This document shows positions 25,922 to 34,035 of a stretch of 58,673 nucleotides of DNA, piece after piece. The translations under genes and the position numbers were made by a program. How positions within the stretch are numbered: position 1 is the first letter of the stretch; each line of letters opens with the position of its first letter. The DNA comes from an uncultured Oscillospiraceae bacterium (lineage in GTDB: Bacteria; Bacillota; Clostridia; Oscillospirales; Acutalibacteraceae). The notes beneath the pieces were generated by a model. That model had not been told where the DNA came from. It made no database searches and was given only the letters and a program-made list of their open reading frames with translations. The stretch spans positions 1 to 58,673 of the forward strand of contig UQGM01000011.1 of assembly GCA_900540535.1 (NCBI GenBank), given 5' to 3'.

Positions 25922-25956
25922 AAAAGCTGTGCTTAATTTTAGGCGCAGCTTTTCTT
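25922..25956 (+). terminator. Terminator after the S1-domain gene
   Basis: AAAAGCTGTGC (25922-25932) pairs with GCGCAGCTTTT (25943-25953), with one wobble pair, and is followed by CTTTT. Confidence 0.8.
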
Positions 25957-25966
25957 TTAATGACGA

Positions 25967-25995
25967 TTGTTGCCGGAAAAGAAAAATGATATAAT
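25967..25995 (+). promoter_or_regulatory. Promoter of the small FakA-like gene
   Basis: TTGTTG (25967-25972), a 17-bp spacer and TATAAT (25990-25995) occur with an extended -10 TG at 25987-25988. Confidence 0.75.
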
Positions 25996-26033
25996 AAAAC
26001 AGCAAAATTCAAATAGAGATAAGGAGAAAGAAA

Positions 26034-26285
26034 ATGTCAGAATATAAATATGATACTCAGTTATTAATTGATGGAGAAAATCTTGATGAGGACGCAATAA
26101 ACGATTATTTTGTTTCAAATTTCAAAGGGGATTGTCTGCTGGCAGTAGGCGATGAAAATTTAATAAAAATACATTTTCATACTAATGAACCATGGAAAGT
26201 TTTAGAATACTGTGCCTCTTTGGGAGAAATATATGACATTGTAGTTGAAGACATGGATAGACAGGCACGAGGATTAAAGGGATAA
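26034..26285 (+). CDS. Stand-alone FakA/DAK2-associated middle-domain protein
   Basis: This 83-residue protein lacks any kinase domain. The pattern CLLAVGDENLIKIHFHTNEPWKVLEY resembles the segment that follows the DAK2 kinase domain in fatty-acid kinase subunit FakA (usual form GDSLVVVGDDDLVKVHVHTNNPGKVLE; compared in parts: VGDENLIKIHFHTN). The remainder (LGEIYDIVVEDMDRQ) also fits FakA. It is a complete gene with its own promoter, AAGGAGAAAG site and terminator. It may bind a lipid-kinase partner or a phosphate ligand, but no function is known. It is not a FakA fragment left by decay, because it has its own transcription signals. Confidence 0.72.
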   Translation: MSEYKYDTQLLIDGENLDEDAINDYFVSNFKGDCLLAVGDENLIKIHFHTNEPWKVLEYCASLGEIYDIVVEDMDRQARGLKG

Positions 26286-26311
26286 AATTGCAGATTTAAG
26301 ATTAAAATTAA

Positions 26312-26345
26312 AAGCCTCAAATCTTAACGATTTGAGGCTTTCATT
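26312..26345. terminator. Bidirectional terminator between convergent genes
   Basis: AAGCCTCAAATC (26312-26323) pairs perfectly with GATTTGAGGCTT (26329-26340) around TTAAC. T-rich sequence follows on the plus side and TTTTAATTTT on the minus side, so it can serve both the FakA-like gene and the DUF2812 gene. Confidence 0.9.
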
Positions 26346-27190
26346 TATTTACTGTGTTTTGCTTTAAAGTAAGCTATAATACTTCCTATGACGAATCCGC
26401 CGCAGATTAAAGCTGCAATCAAATCCATTGTAACGCTTCTGCCGACCTTGTCCAGCATATCCTGAGCCGCCTCTGAATATGAGGAAACATCAAGATACAG
26501 CTTTAAAAAGGATGCTGCAAGACCGAACAGCGCCATACCTAAAATACCGTTTATCTGCCTTTTCTTGTCTCTTAAAATATCCTCGGCGTTTCTTTCGCTG
26601 TTAAATACAGACGGGTCAACGGCTTCGGGAGTTTCGGTGCAGAAATAGTGGTATCCGTTGCTGCCCCAAACATATTCCCAGCCGGCGTTTTTGAATTTCT
26701 CAAGATATTCCTTGGGGTTTTCCACATTGGGAGCATAATCGGCTTTAAACTGTACTGTGCTCTTTTCGCACATAAAGAATGTATATTCGGGTCTTTGGCA
26801 TCTTAAAAGGAAATAACCTTCCGCAGCCTGATCGCTGAGCCATTTTTCCTCATCCTCAGTGCTGTTTGCTCCGAAGCTCTTTTTTACGGATTCAAGACTT
26901 TCGGGGCTTTCCTCCTCACGTCTGTAAAGGATAAGTCCGCTGTCTTCGAGGACTTTTTCAAATCCGGAATTTTCATCGTAAACCGCAAGGTTTTCACATA
27001 TTCCGTTTACTGAGAACTCATAGCAGTAATTTTTAGGTTCCCATTTTTTGTATGTAAATTTACCCTGTGATACGTCGATTTCGCTGATATGCCAGCCTTC
27101 ACAGGATTTTTCCCGCAGTAATTCGGCTGTTCCTTTAAGGTCGCTGAACCACATACGGTATTTTTCGATTTTCATTGATTTATCTTTCAC
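26345..27190 (-). CDS. DUF2812 membrane protein
   Basis: This 281-residue protein has two tandem DUF2812-like repeats: residues about 6-75 (MWFSDLKGTAELLREKSCEGWHI) and about 115-190 (EEKWLSDQAAEGYFLLRC). Two membrane helices follow near residues 215-235 and 253-275. Such proteins often accompany PadR-type regulators, but none is next to this gene. The start is GTG 27190, with AAAGGTG 6 nt upstream. Function is unknown. Confidence 0.72.
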   Translation of the reverse strand: MKDKSMKIEKYRMWFSDLKGTAELLREKSCEGWHISEIDVSQGKFTYKKWEPKNYCYEFSVNGICENLAVYDENSGFEKVLEDSGLILYRREEESPESLESVKKSFGANSTEDEEKWLSDQAAEGYFLLRCQRPEYTFFMCEKSTVQFKADYAPNVENPKEYLEKFKNAGWEYVWGSNGYHYFCTETPEAVDPSVFNSERNAEDILRDKKRQINGILGMALFGLAASFLKLYLDVSSYSEAAQDMLDKVGRSVTMDLIAALICGGFVIGSIIAYFKAKHSK

Positions 27191-27205
27191 AGTTTCACCT
27201 TTTTC

Positions 27206-27234
27206 TTTAAATCATAGCACTGTTATGATACAAT
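27206..27234 (+). promoter_or_regulatory. Candidate promoter of hemW
   Basis: TTTAAA (27206-27211), a 17-bp spacer and TACAAT (27229-27234) with TG at 27226-27227. The -35 is weak. Confidence 0.4.
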
Positions 27235-27264
27235 ATTTCACAGTTAAAGTAAAGGAGAAAACCC

Positions 27265-28368
27265 GTGAAAAACTCAGGACTTTATATACATGTTCCCTTT
27301 TGTGCAGGCAAATGTCCCTATTGTGACTTTTATTCGGCGAGAGCAGATGAAGAGTATATGGATAACTATGTTTCAGCTCTTTGCCGAGAAATAAAAAGAA
27401 AAAGTGAAGAGTATCCTTTTTCTTCCGATACAGTGTATTTTGGTGGGGGAACTCCGTCACTTTTGGGAGCTAAGAGACTGAGCAGAATACTTGATGAAAT
27501 CTGCAAATGTTTTTCGCTGGCGGAGAATGCGGAAATAACTGCGGAATGTAATCCGTCATCGGCAGACCAAAACTTTTTTAATGATATTGCCCGCAGCGGA
27601 TTTAATCGTATTTCCATGGGTATGCAGTCTTTTGTGGACAGTGAACGTAAAGTTCTCGGAAGAAAAGGCAGCGGTAAAGATGTTCTTAAAAGAGTAGAGG
27701 AAGCGAGAAAAGCGGGTATTGAGAATATTTCCCTTGATTTAATGCTGGGTATTCCTAATCAGACCAAGGAGAGCTTTTCTCAAAGTCTTAATACGTGCAT
27801 AGAATCAGGAGTACCCCATATAAGTGGATATATGCTGAAAATAGAAGAGGGTACACCATTTTTTAAGATGCAGAATAAACTTTCACTGCCTGATGAAGAT
27901 ACAGTATGTGATATGTACATTCAGATGTGTGAGACTTTTGAAAGAGCGGGAATACATCAGTATGAGGTTTCAAATTTTGCCGTAAAGGGAAAAGAGAGCA
28001 AACACAATCTTAAATACTGGAGATGTGAAGAATATCTCGGCATAGGTCCCTCGGCACACTCCTTTATGAATGGAAAAAGGTTTTTCTATCCCAGAAGTAC
28101 GGAAAAATTTATAATGTCTCCTGAAACCATTTCGGACGGAAACGGCGGAGATTTTAAGGAATACGCAATGCTTGCCCTGCGGCTTAAAGAGGGACTTAAA
28201 GAGAAAGAAACATTTAGGCGTTTCGGATTTGGAATACCGAAAGCAGTATATAAAGCTGCTGAAAGGTTTGAGAAAATGGAGCTTCTCAATATTACCGAAG
28301 AGGGAATAAACCTTACTCCAAAAGGATTTTTGCTTTCTAATACTGTTATAAGCGAACTGATTTTATAA
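27265..28368 (+). CDS. hemW: HemW heme chaperone (radical SAM)
   Basis: This 367-residue radical-SAM protein resembles oxygen-independent coproporphyrinogen oxidase. The iron-sulfur motif is CAGKCPYCDF (Cys13, Cys17, Cys20), the HemW rather than HemN pattern, because the fourth HemN cysteine is absent. TVYFGGGTPSLL, SMGMQSF and LDLMLGIPNQ are further family blocks. HemW acts in heme handling, not in coproporphyrinogen oxidation. It starts at GTG, with AAAGGAG 7 nt upstream. The glycan gene after it follows by only 20 bp and may be read from the same transcript. Confidence 0.9.
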   Translation: MKNSGLYIHVPFCAGKCPYCDFYSARADEEYMDNYVSALCREIKRKSEEYPFSSDTVYFGGGTPSLLGAKRLSRILDEICKCFSLAENAEITAECNPSSADQNFFNDIARSGFNRISMGMQSFVDSERKVLGRKGSGKDVLKRVEEARKAGIENISLDLMLGIPNQTKESFSQSLNTCIESGVPHISGYMLKIEEGTPFFKMQNKLSLPDEDTVCDMYIQMCETFERAGIHQYEVSNFAVKGKESKHNLKYWRCEEYLGIGPSAHSFMNGKRFFYPRSTEKFIMSPETISDGNGGDFKEYAMLALRLKEGLKEKETFRRFGFGIPKAVYKAAERFEKMELLNITEEGINLTPKGFLLSNTVISELIL

Positions 28369-28388
28369 AGAAAAAGAGGAGCGGGAAA

Positions 28389-30629
28389 ATGCCTGAAATT
28401 TATGTTTTGCCAGTTGAAAGCATAAAAGACGCCGTAAAAAAAGCCGAAAAAGGAAAAGTAATATTAAAGAAAGGCATTCATTTTTTAAGTAAGCCTGTTG
28501 AATTAGGAGCCGAAAATAACGGTATTACCATATGCTGTGAAGAGGGCGCCAAAATCTGCGGCTGTGTAGAAATTGAAAATCCCCTTTGGGAGAAAACTCA
28601 AAAAGGCATATACCGTACAGAAACCCTTAAAGGCTTAAATCCCGATATGCTGTTTTTAAACGGCGAAGCTATGATTCTTGCAAGATATCCAAATTACCGT
28701 GAAGATGTTTTGCCTTTGGGCGGAACTGCCTCGGCAAAGGAAATTAAGGGGCGGGTAAAAAATTATAAAAATCCCGCTGGAGGTTTTATAAGAGCCATGC
28801 ACGAAGCAGGCTGGGGCGGGAATTCCTATTTTATTGAGGGGAAGGATCAGTCATCACCTTCAGGTCTTAAACTTAAGTGGATAGGCGACAACAATAGGGG
28901 CAGCGGATTCGGAAATGAACTTGTTGTGGAAAATGTCTTTGAAGAGCTGGACGATGAAAAAGAGTGGTATTACTCCTCACAGGACGGTTATCTTTATTTT
29001 AAGCCTGTAAATGAAGATGATTTAAACGGTGTTTTTCACTTAGGTATTTTAAGCGAGCTTTTCAAAATAAAGGGAGCTTCGGATATAAAATTTCAGAACG
29101 TTACATTCTGCGAAACAAAAAGGAGTATGTTTGAAAAAGATAAACAGTACCGTCCCCTTTTAAGAGGTGACTGGTGCATTATGCCTGCCGGTGCAGTGTC
29201 CGTTGTTAGCAGTGAAAACATAACCTTTGAAAACTGTGTTTTTGAAAATATCGGTTCAAACGGAATATATATAGGCGATTATGGCAAAGGACATAAAATT
29301 ACAGGATGTCGTTTTTCAAATATCGGTTCTACGGCAGTTCAAATTGTAGGCTCACCATCAGCAGTTTATGAGCCGTCTTTTTGGAAAAATGATATGTATC
29401 CGGATCTTCCCGTACACAGAACAAAAGTGGAGCATCCCGAAAAAACAGGCCCTGCCTCAGAGGAATATCCGAGGGATATTCTTATAGAAAATAACTTTAT
29501 TGAAAATGTGGGAATATATGAAAAACAGTCGTCAGGAGTAAACCTGTCTGTGTGCTTTAATGTTAAAATTTTGCACAATACTATCTGCAAAAGCGCACGT
29601 TCAAATATAAACGTAAATGACGGAACTTTCGGCGGACATGAAATCGCATATAACGATATATTTGATTCCCAGCGTGAAACTCAGGATCACGGACCCTTTA
29701 ATTCATGGGGACGTGACCGCTTTTGGAGTGTGCCGAAATATAACGCAGGAGGTAAATACGGAGATAAAATCCGCAGATATAAAAAAGACGGAAAAATCTA
29801 CGACCTTACAAAAATTGATTCTTTAGGCGAAACTGTTATTCATCATAACAGATTCAGCCACAGTGCAAATGCACCCCATAGCTGGGGAATTGACCTTGAT
29901 GACGGTTCATCAAATTATGCCATATATAATAACCTTTGTATCGGTATCGGCATAAAATTACGTGAGGGCTTTAACCGACGTGTATGGGGAAATGTATTAA
30001 TTGGCGGACCTCTTAATATTCACGTGCCCTATAAGATGAGTAGGGATGAAGTTCACGATAATTTTATTGTCTGTCAAAATCCGGTGATGTTTGCGGGAGC
30101 GGACAGGAAAAGATTTTTAGAATCAGAGTCGAAAATCTGCAACAATATATTTCTTACTCCTGACGGTGCAGGAGTACAGGGCTTTCTGTCCTCTCAAAAC
30201 AAAACGGAAAAGTTTTCAGACAGCAAAACAGCCTCGGAAATACTTGCAATTTTAAAGAATAAATATGATTTAAAGGACTTCGATGAAAGCCTTTACGGAA
30301 AAGAGAACACCAAAAAGCCTGAGGAATATGTATATATTCCCGACAAATCGGAAAATAAAAATAAGTGCAGAATTTCAGGCGCACAGATTTCCGATATTAC
30401 TGAGGAGATAAAATCATCCACGGCATTTTCCTCACTTTCGGGTGCATATGTGGAAAAAACAGGGCTGCTTTCTCTGGCGGGATTTGAGAAACGTGACATA
30501 ATTTTGCGTGTTGGGGACAGAGAAATAACCTGCGGGGCAGATTTGAAAGACATTCCGCTTGCTGATTTATTCTTTAAACCGGTCTGCGTATACCGTGCAA
30601 ACTCTGAAACAGTTTTGCATAAAAAGTAA
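28389..30629 (+). CDS. Right-handed beta-helix enzyme, GH141-like, with C-terminal PDZ-like domain
   Basis: This 746-residue cytosolic protein lacks a signal peptide. Residues about 10-600 are a right-handed parallel beta-helix, with many short repeats such as ENITFENCVFENIGSNGIYIGDYG and NNFIENVG (given in parts). The helix is broken by loops, as in the GH141 family, whose known members cleave alpha-L-fucosides and xylan. The C-terminus (about 640-735) has a PDZ-like segment, GFEKRDIILRVGDREI. It lies 20 bp after hemW, preceded by GAGGAG. The GH141 call rests on fold, length and neighbourhood; a related beta-helix family is possible. Catalytic residues could not be fixed. Confidence 0.6.
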   Translation: MPEIYVLPVESIKDAVKKAEKGKVILKKGIHFLSKPVELGAENNGITICCEEGAKICGCVEIENPLWEKTQKGIYRTETLKGLNPDMLFLNGEAMILARYPNYREDVLPLGGTASAKEIKGRVKNYKNPAGGFIRAMHEAGWGGNSYFIEGKDQSSPSGLKLKWIGDNNRGSGFGNELVVENVFEELDDEKEWYYSSQDGYLYFKPVNEDDLNGVFHLGILSELFKIKGASDIKFQNVTFCETKRSMFEKDKQYRPLLRGDWCIMPAGAVSVVSSENITFENCVFENIGSNGIYIGDYGKGHKITGCRFSNIGSTAVQIVGSPSAVYEPSFWKNDMYPDLPVHRTKVEHPEKTGPASEEYPRDILIENNFIENVGIYEKQSSGVNLSVCFNVKILHNTICKSARSNINVNDGTFGGHEIAYNDIFDSQRETQDHGPFNSWGRDRFWSVPKYNAGGKYGDKIRRYKKDGKIYDLTKIDSLGETVIHHNRFSHSANAPHSWGIDLDDGSSNYAIYNNLCIGIGIKLREGFNRRVWGNVLIGGPLNIHVPYKMSRDEVHDNFIVCQNPVMFAGADRKRFLESESKICNNIFLTPDGAGVQGFLSSQNKTEKFSDSKTASEILAILKNKYDLKDFDESLYGKENTKKPEEYVYIPDKSENKNKCRISGAQISDITEEIKSSTAFSSLSGAYVEKTGLLSLAGFEKRDIILRVGDREITCGADLKDIPLADLFFKPVCVYRANSETVLHKK

Positions 30630-30638
30630 TAAAGAATT

Positions 30639-30684
30639 AATCCGGGATTCGGCAGACAAAATCTGTAAGTCCCGGATTTTTGTT
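30639..30684 (+). terminator. Terminator after the beta-helix gene
   Basis: AATCCGGGA (30639-30647) pairs with TCCCGGATT (30670-30678); inner CAGA (30653-30656) pairs with TCTG (30662-30665). TTTTGTTATTTT follows. Confidence 0.82.
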
Positions 30685-30797
30685 ATTTTGCATAAAACGA
30701 TTCAAATATGTTTATTTGTTTATCAGGTGTCAAAGTGCAAAAAACGAACCCTCTATTCTCGTCATTGTGAACAGTGAAAAATAAATTTCCTTATGCT

Positions 30798-30877
30798 AAA
30801 ATAAAGACAATCGGTAAAATGATTTAAATGACATAATATTTTGTTGTTTTTGTTTTCATTGCCGTTGTCTTTATTTT
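30798..30877. repeat. Long inverted repeat upstream of the GH31 gene
   Basis: AAAATAAAGACAA (30798-30810) has a perfect inverted copy, TTGTCTTTATTTT (30865-30877). CGG/CCG (30812-30814 and 30862-30864) extends the match with one unpaired base. The arms are about 54 bp apart. The pair could be two operator half-sites, a large RNA hairpin or a remnant of a small mobile element. It lies 42 bp before the GH31 start. Confidence 0.6.
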
Positions 30878-30918
30878 TCTTATGGAATGAGACATAAAAG
30901 TTTTAATGAGGAGCAGTT

Positions 30919-33327
30919 GTGTTTATGGAGAGTATTTTTGAGAAAAAGTTTTCCTTTAAGTCACACGGGGCTGCAAACAGCTGCTGTGTAAGACAATACG
31001 GAAATGTAAGGCTCAGTGTGCTGGCGGGCAGAATTCTTCGTGCTGAATTCAGTCCCACAATGAATTTTGAGGATAAACCTACTCAGAAGGTATGGTACAG
31101 GGATTTTGAAAAAACAAAGTGCACCTTTGAGAAAAAGGGCGGCAAGGTAATTGTAAAAACTCCCCACTGTGAGTTTTGCTATGACCTTATGCTTAAAAAG
31201 CTATCATACGTTATTCTTTCTGACGGCAGAAAGGTTACTAATTTTAATTCAGGCAATTTAAAGGGTACTTACAGAACCCTTGATGCCACTGTTGGAGCAA
31301 TTCCTTTAGGAGACGGACTTATTTCGAGAAGCGGAGTAACCGCCTTTGATGACAGCGATTCACTTGTTTTGGAAGAGGACGGAACAATTGCCAGAAGAGC
31401 TCACTGGGAGCGGGATATATATTATTTTGCTTACGGCAATGATTATCGTGGCTGTATTCATGATTTCTATCGTCTTACAGGCAAGACTCCTCTTGTACCA
31501 CGCTGGTGTTTAGGCAACTGGTGGAGCCGCTATAAGGCTTATACCCAGCAGGAATATCTCGACCTTATGCAGCGATTTGTAGATGAGGAAATTCCCATAA
31601 CAGTAGCAACTGTGGATATGGACTGGCACTGGGTTGATGTTGTAGGAAAATTTGGTGAGAGCGCAAAAAACAAAGTTCCGCCAAAAACCATTCAGGAATT
31701 GTATGTAAGCGACGGCTGGACAGGATACAGCTGGAATACTGATCTTTTCCCGGATTACAAAAAATTCCTCAGTCAGCTTAAAGGCATGAACTTTAAAATA
31801 ACCCTTAATATTCATCCGTCCACAGGCGTCAGGTGGTTTGAGGATGCCTATGATGAAATGGCAGATGAACTGGGTTATGATAAGAGCAAAAAAGAGCAGA
31901 TTCCCTTTGATATAACCGATAAGAAGTTTGTGGAAGCATATTTTAAATATCTTCATCATCCTTACGAAAAGGACGGGGTGGACTTCTGGTGGATTGACTG
32001 GCAGCAGGGCAAGAACACACGTCTTAAAGGTCTTGATCCTCTTTGGGCTCTCAACCACTATCATTATCTTGACAATACCGATAAAAATAAGCGTGGACTT
32101 ATTCTTTCAAGATATGCCGAAGAGGGCAGCCACCGTTATCCTCTTGGATTTTCGGGTGATACAAACGTTTCATGGGACTGCTTGAGATTCCAGCCCTATT
32201 TCACCGCAACTGCGGCAAATGTAGGATACAGCTGGTGGAGCCACGATATAGGCGGACATCACAGATGTAAAAAGGATGACGAGCTTTACATAAGATGGGT
32301 TCAGTTCGGCGTTTTCAGTCCCATAATGAGACTTCATTCCACAAGCAACGAGTTTATGGGCAAGGAGCCGTGGAAATACCGCTATGATGCAAGAGTAATA
32401 GCAACTGAAAATCTTCGTCTGCGCCACAGGCTCATTCCCTATATTTACTCCATGAATTACAGAACCTATTCAAAGGGAACAGCCCTTTGTGAGCCCATGT
32501 ATTATTCATACCCTGAGCGTGAAGAGGCGTATTCCGTAAGAAACGAGTATTTCTTCGGAAGCGAGCTTATAGCTGCACCGATTACAAATCCCGTTTCACC
32601 TGTGACAAATCTTTCCTGTGCAAAAGTATGGTTGCCTGAGGGACGCTTTACAGACATTTTCACAGGCAGGATTTATAATGGCGGCAGATATTACGATATG
32701 TACAGGGGACTCGAAAGTATACCTGTTCTTGCAAAAGAGGGAGCAATCATCCCCATGGGAACTGAGGACAGAGTAAACAACTGGAAGAACCCTGAAAAGC
32801 TTGATATTCTTGTTTACAGAGGAAACGGAAGCTTTAATCTCTACGAGGATGACGGCGAAACAAAAAGCTTTGAAAAGGGCGGCTTTGCTCAGACTAAGCT
32901 CACTGTTAGGGAAAATGATTGTGAAACAGTATTTAACTGGAACGCAGCCGACGGAGATGCTTCCTCACTTCCCGGAAACAGACAGGTAAAAGTTAATTTC
33001 CGTGATATTGCAGATGCAGAGAAAGTCACTGTGAACGGTAAGGAAGTTTCCTTTACTCATGAGAAAAACAATATGGGTATTTCTGTTACGGTTTATGACG
33101 TTACTCCCGAAAGCAGTTTTGAAATAAAGGTTATGGGAGCAAAGGCTCTCGAAAACCGCAATATAACAGAAGAGCTTATTGAGCTTATTACAAAGTTCCA
33201 GGCTCCGGTTGCGTGGAAAGCCGATAAATTCACCGAGTTTGTCAAAAATCCCGGCAAAAATATTCCCTGTTCCGGAGATTACAAAGGACCTATTGAAGAA
33301 ATACTTAAAATTCACGGTATATTATAA
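30919..33327 (+). CDS. GH31 family alpha-glycosidase
   Basis: This 802-residue retaining glycosidase has no signal peptide. The order is an N-terminal beta-sandwich (residues about 1-180), a TIM barrel and C-terminal beta domains (from about 560). The nucleophile motif is DFWWIDWQQG (Asp360) and the acid/base motif GFSGDTNVSW (Asp414), both typical of GH31. Substrate could be alpha-glucoside, alpha-xyloside, alpha-galactoside or alpha-GalNAc, since GH31 subfamilies differ. In this neighbourhood an alpha-Gal/GalNAc activity is plausible but not shown. Translation starts at GTG 30919 or ATG 30925, with GAGGAG upstream. It is followed 50 bp later by a FUSC-like gene. Confidence 0.87.
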   Translation: MFMESIFEKKFSFKSHGAANSCCVRQYGNVRLSVLAGRILRAEFSPTMNFEDKPTQKVWYRDFEKTKCTFEKKGGKVIVKTPHCEFCYDLMLKKLSYVILSDGRKVTNFNSGNLKGTYRTLDATVGAIPLGDGLISRSGVTAFDDSDSLVLEEDGTIARRAHWERDIYYFAYGNDYRGCIHDFYRLTGKTPLVPRWCLGNWWSRYKAYTQQEYLDLMQRFVDEEIPITVATVDMDWHWVDVVGKFGESAKNKVPPKTIQELYVSDGWTGYSWNTDLFPDYKKFLSQLKGMNFKITLNIHPSTGVRWFEDAYDEMADELGYDKSKKEQIPFDITDKKFVEAYFKYLHHPYEKDGVDFWWIDWQQGKNTRLKGLDPLWALNHYHYLDNTDKNKRGLILSRYAEEGSHRYPLGFSGDTNVSWDCLRFQPYFTATAANVGYSWWSHDIGGHHRCKKDDELYIRWVQFGVFSPIMRLHSTSNEFMGKEPWKYRYDARVIATENLRLRHRLIPYIYSMNYRTYSKGTALCEPMYYSYPEREEAYSVRNEYFFGSELIAAPITNPVSPVTNLSCAKVWLPEGRFTDIFTGRIYNGGRYYDMYRGLESIPVLAKEGAIIPMGTEDRVNNWKNPEKLDILVYRGNGSFNLYEDDGETKSFEKGGFAQTKLTVRENDCETVFNWNAADGDASSLPGNRQVKVNFRDIADAEKVTVNGKEVSFTHEKNNMGISVTVYDVTPESSFEIKVMGAKALENRNITEELIELITKFQAPVAWKADKFTEFVKNPGKNIPCSGDYKGPIEEILKIHGIL

Positions 33328-33377
33328 CCGCATAAAACTAACAATTAAATTTGAAGCAGATAAAGGGGGACGGCTCT

Positions 33378-33983
33378 ATGAAGAACATCAAAAAGCTGCC
33401 TTTACCGGGCATGAGAAATATCAAAACCGCAGTATCGGTACTTTTGTGCCTTGTTGTCTATGTGCTGTTCCCTCTTCTTGCGGAAATCACCAATGAATTT
33501 GACGGAAAGTTTTTCGAGTTGCTGACATTTATTGTGAACCGTCAGGACCCGATGTTTGCGTGTATTGCGGCAGTGGTTGTAATGCAGTCAACGGTTGCGG
33601 ATTCTGTAAGCAGCGGAAAAAGCCGAATTTATGGTACCGCACTGGGAGCGGCGGCAGGACTTCTTTTCCTGCTGATAAATTTAAGTGTTCCTGTACATCT
33701 TCTTAATATACTGCTTATTGCAATAGGCGTTGTATTTTTAATCTATGTATGCAATTTATTAAAGCTCCAAAATGCGGTTTCTATTTCCGTCATCACTTTT
33801 CTCGTCATACTCATAAGTATAGGTCAGAAGTCGCCTATTCTGTATGCGGTGAACAGGCTTCTTGATACAGGCATAGGTATAGTGATTTCTATTTTTGTAA
33901 ACCGGTATCTTAACTTTCCTTTTAAAAAAGAAAAAGCACCGGAAGAAAAGAAAGACGAAACAGAAAAAGAAGAAAATAAATAA
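33378..33983 (+). CDS. FUSC/ArAE-family membrane protein
   Basis: This 201-residue protein has an N-terminal basic stretch, five or six membrane helices (residues about 12-175) and a highly charged C-terminal tail (KKEKAPEEKKDETEKEE). It resembles the half-size aromatic-acid exporter/FUSC proteins of Firmicutes, in which helix VVMQSTVADSVSSGKSRIYGTALGAAAG carries the conserved S-x-x-G-x-x-R region (quoted here from VADSVSSGKSRIYGT). GGGGG lies 8 nt before ATG 33378. It follows the GH31 gene by about 50 bp and is probably co-transcribed. No transported substrate can be deduced. Confidence 0.75.
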   Translation: MKNIKKLPLPGMRNIKTAVSVLLCLVVYVLFPLLAEITNEFDGKFFELLTFIVNRQDPMFACIAAVVVMQSTVADSVSSGKSRIYGTALGAAAGLLFLLINLSVPVHLLNILLIAIGVVFLIYVCNLLKLQNAVSISVITFLVILISIGQKSPILYAVNRLLDTGIGIVISIFVNRYLNFPFKKEKAPEEKKDETEKEENK

Positions 33984-33985
33984 AG

Positions 33986-34020
33986 AAATCCCTTGCAGAT
34001 TTAATCTGCAAGGGATTTTA
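33986..34020. terminator. Bidirectional terminator between FUSC and GH35 genes
   Basis: AAATCCCTTGCAGAT (33986-34000) pairs with ATCTGCAAGGGATTT (34004-34018). The loop is 3 nt, or larger if the apical pair opens. T-rich sequence lies on the plus side; on the minus side it falls just after the GH35 stop. Confidence 0.85.
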
Positions 34021-34035
34021 CTGTTTAAGTTTTAA

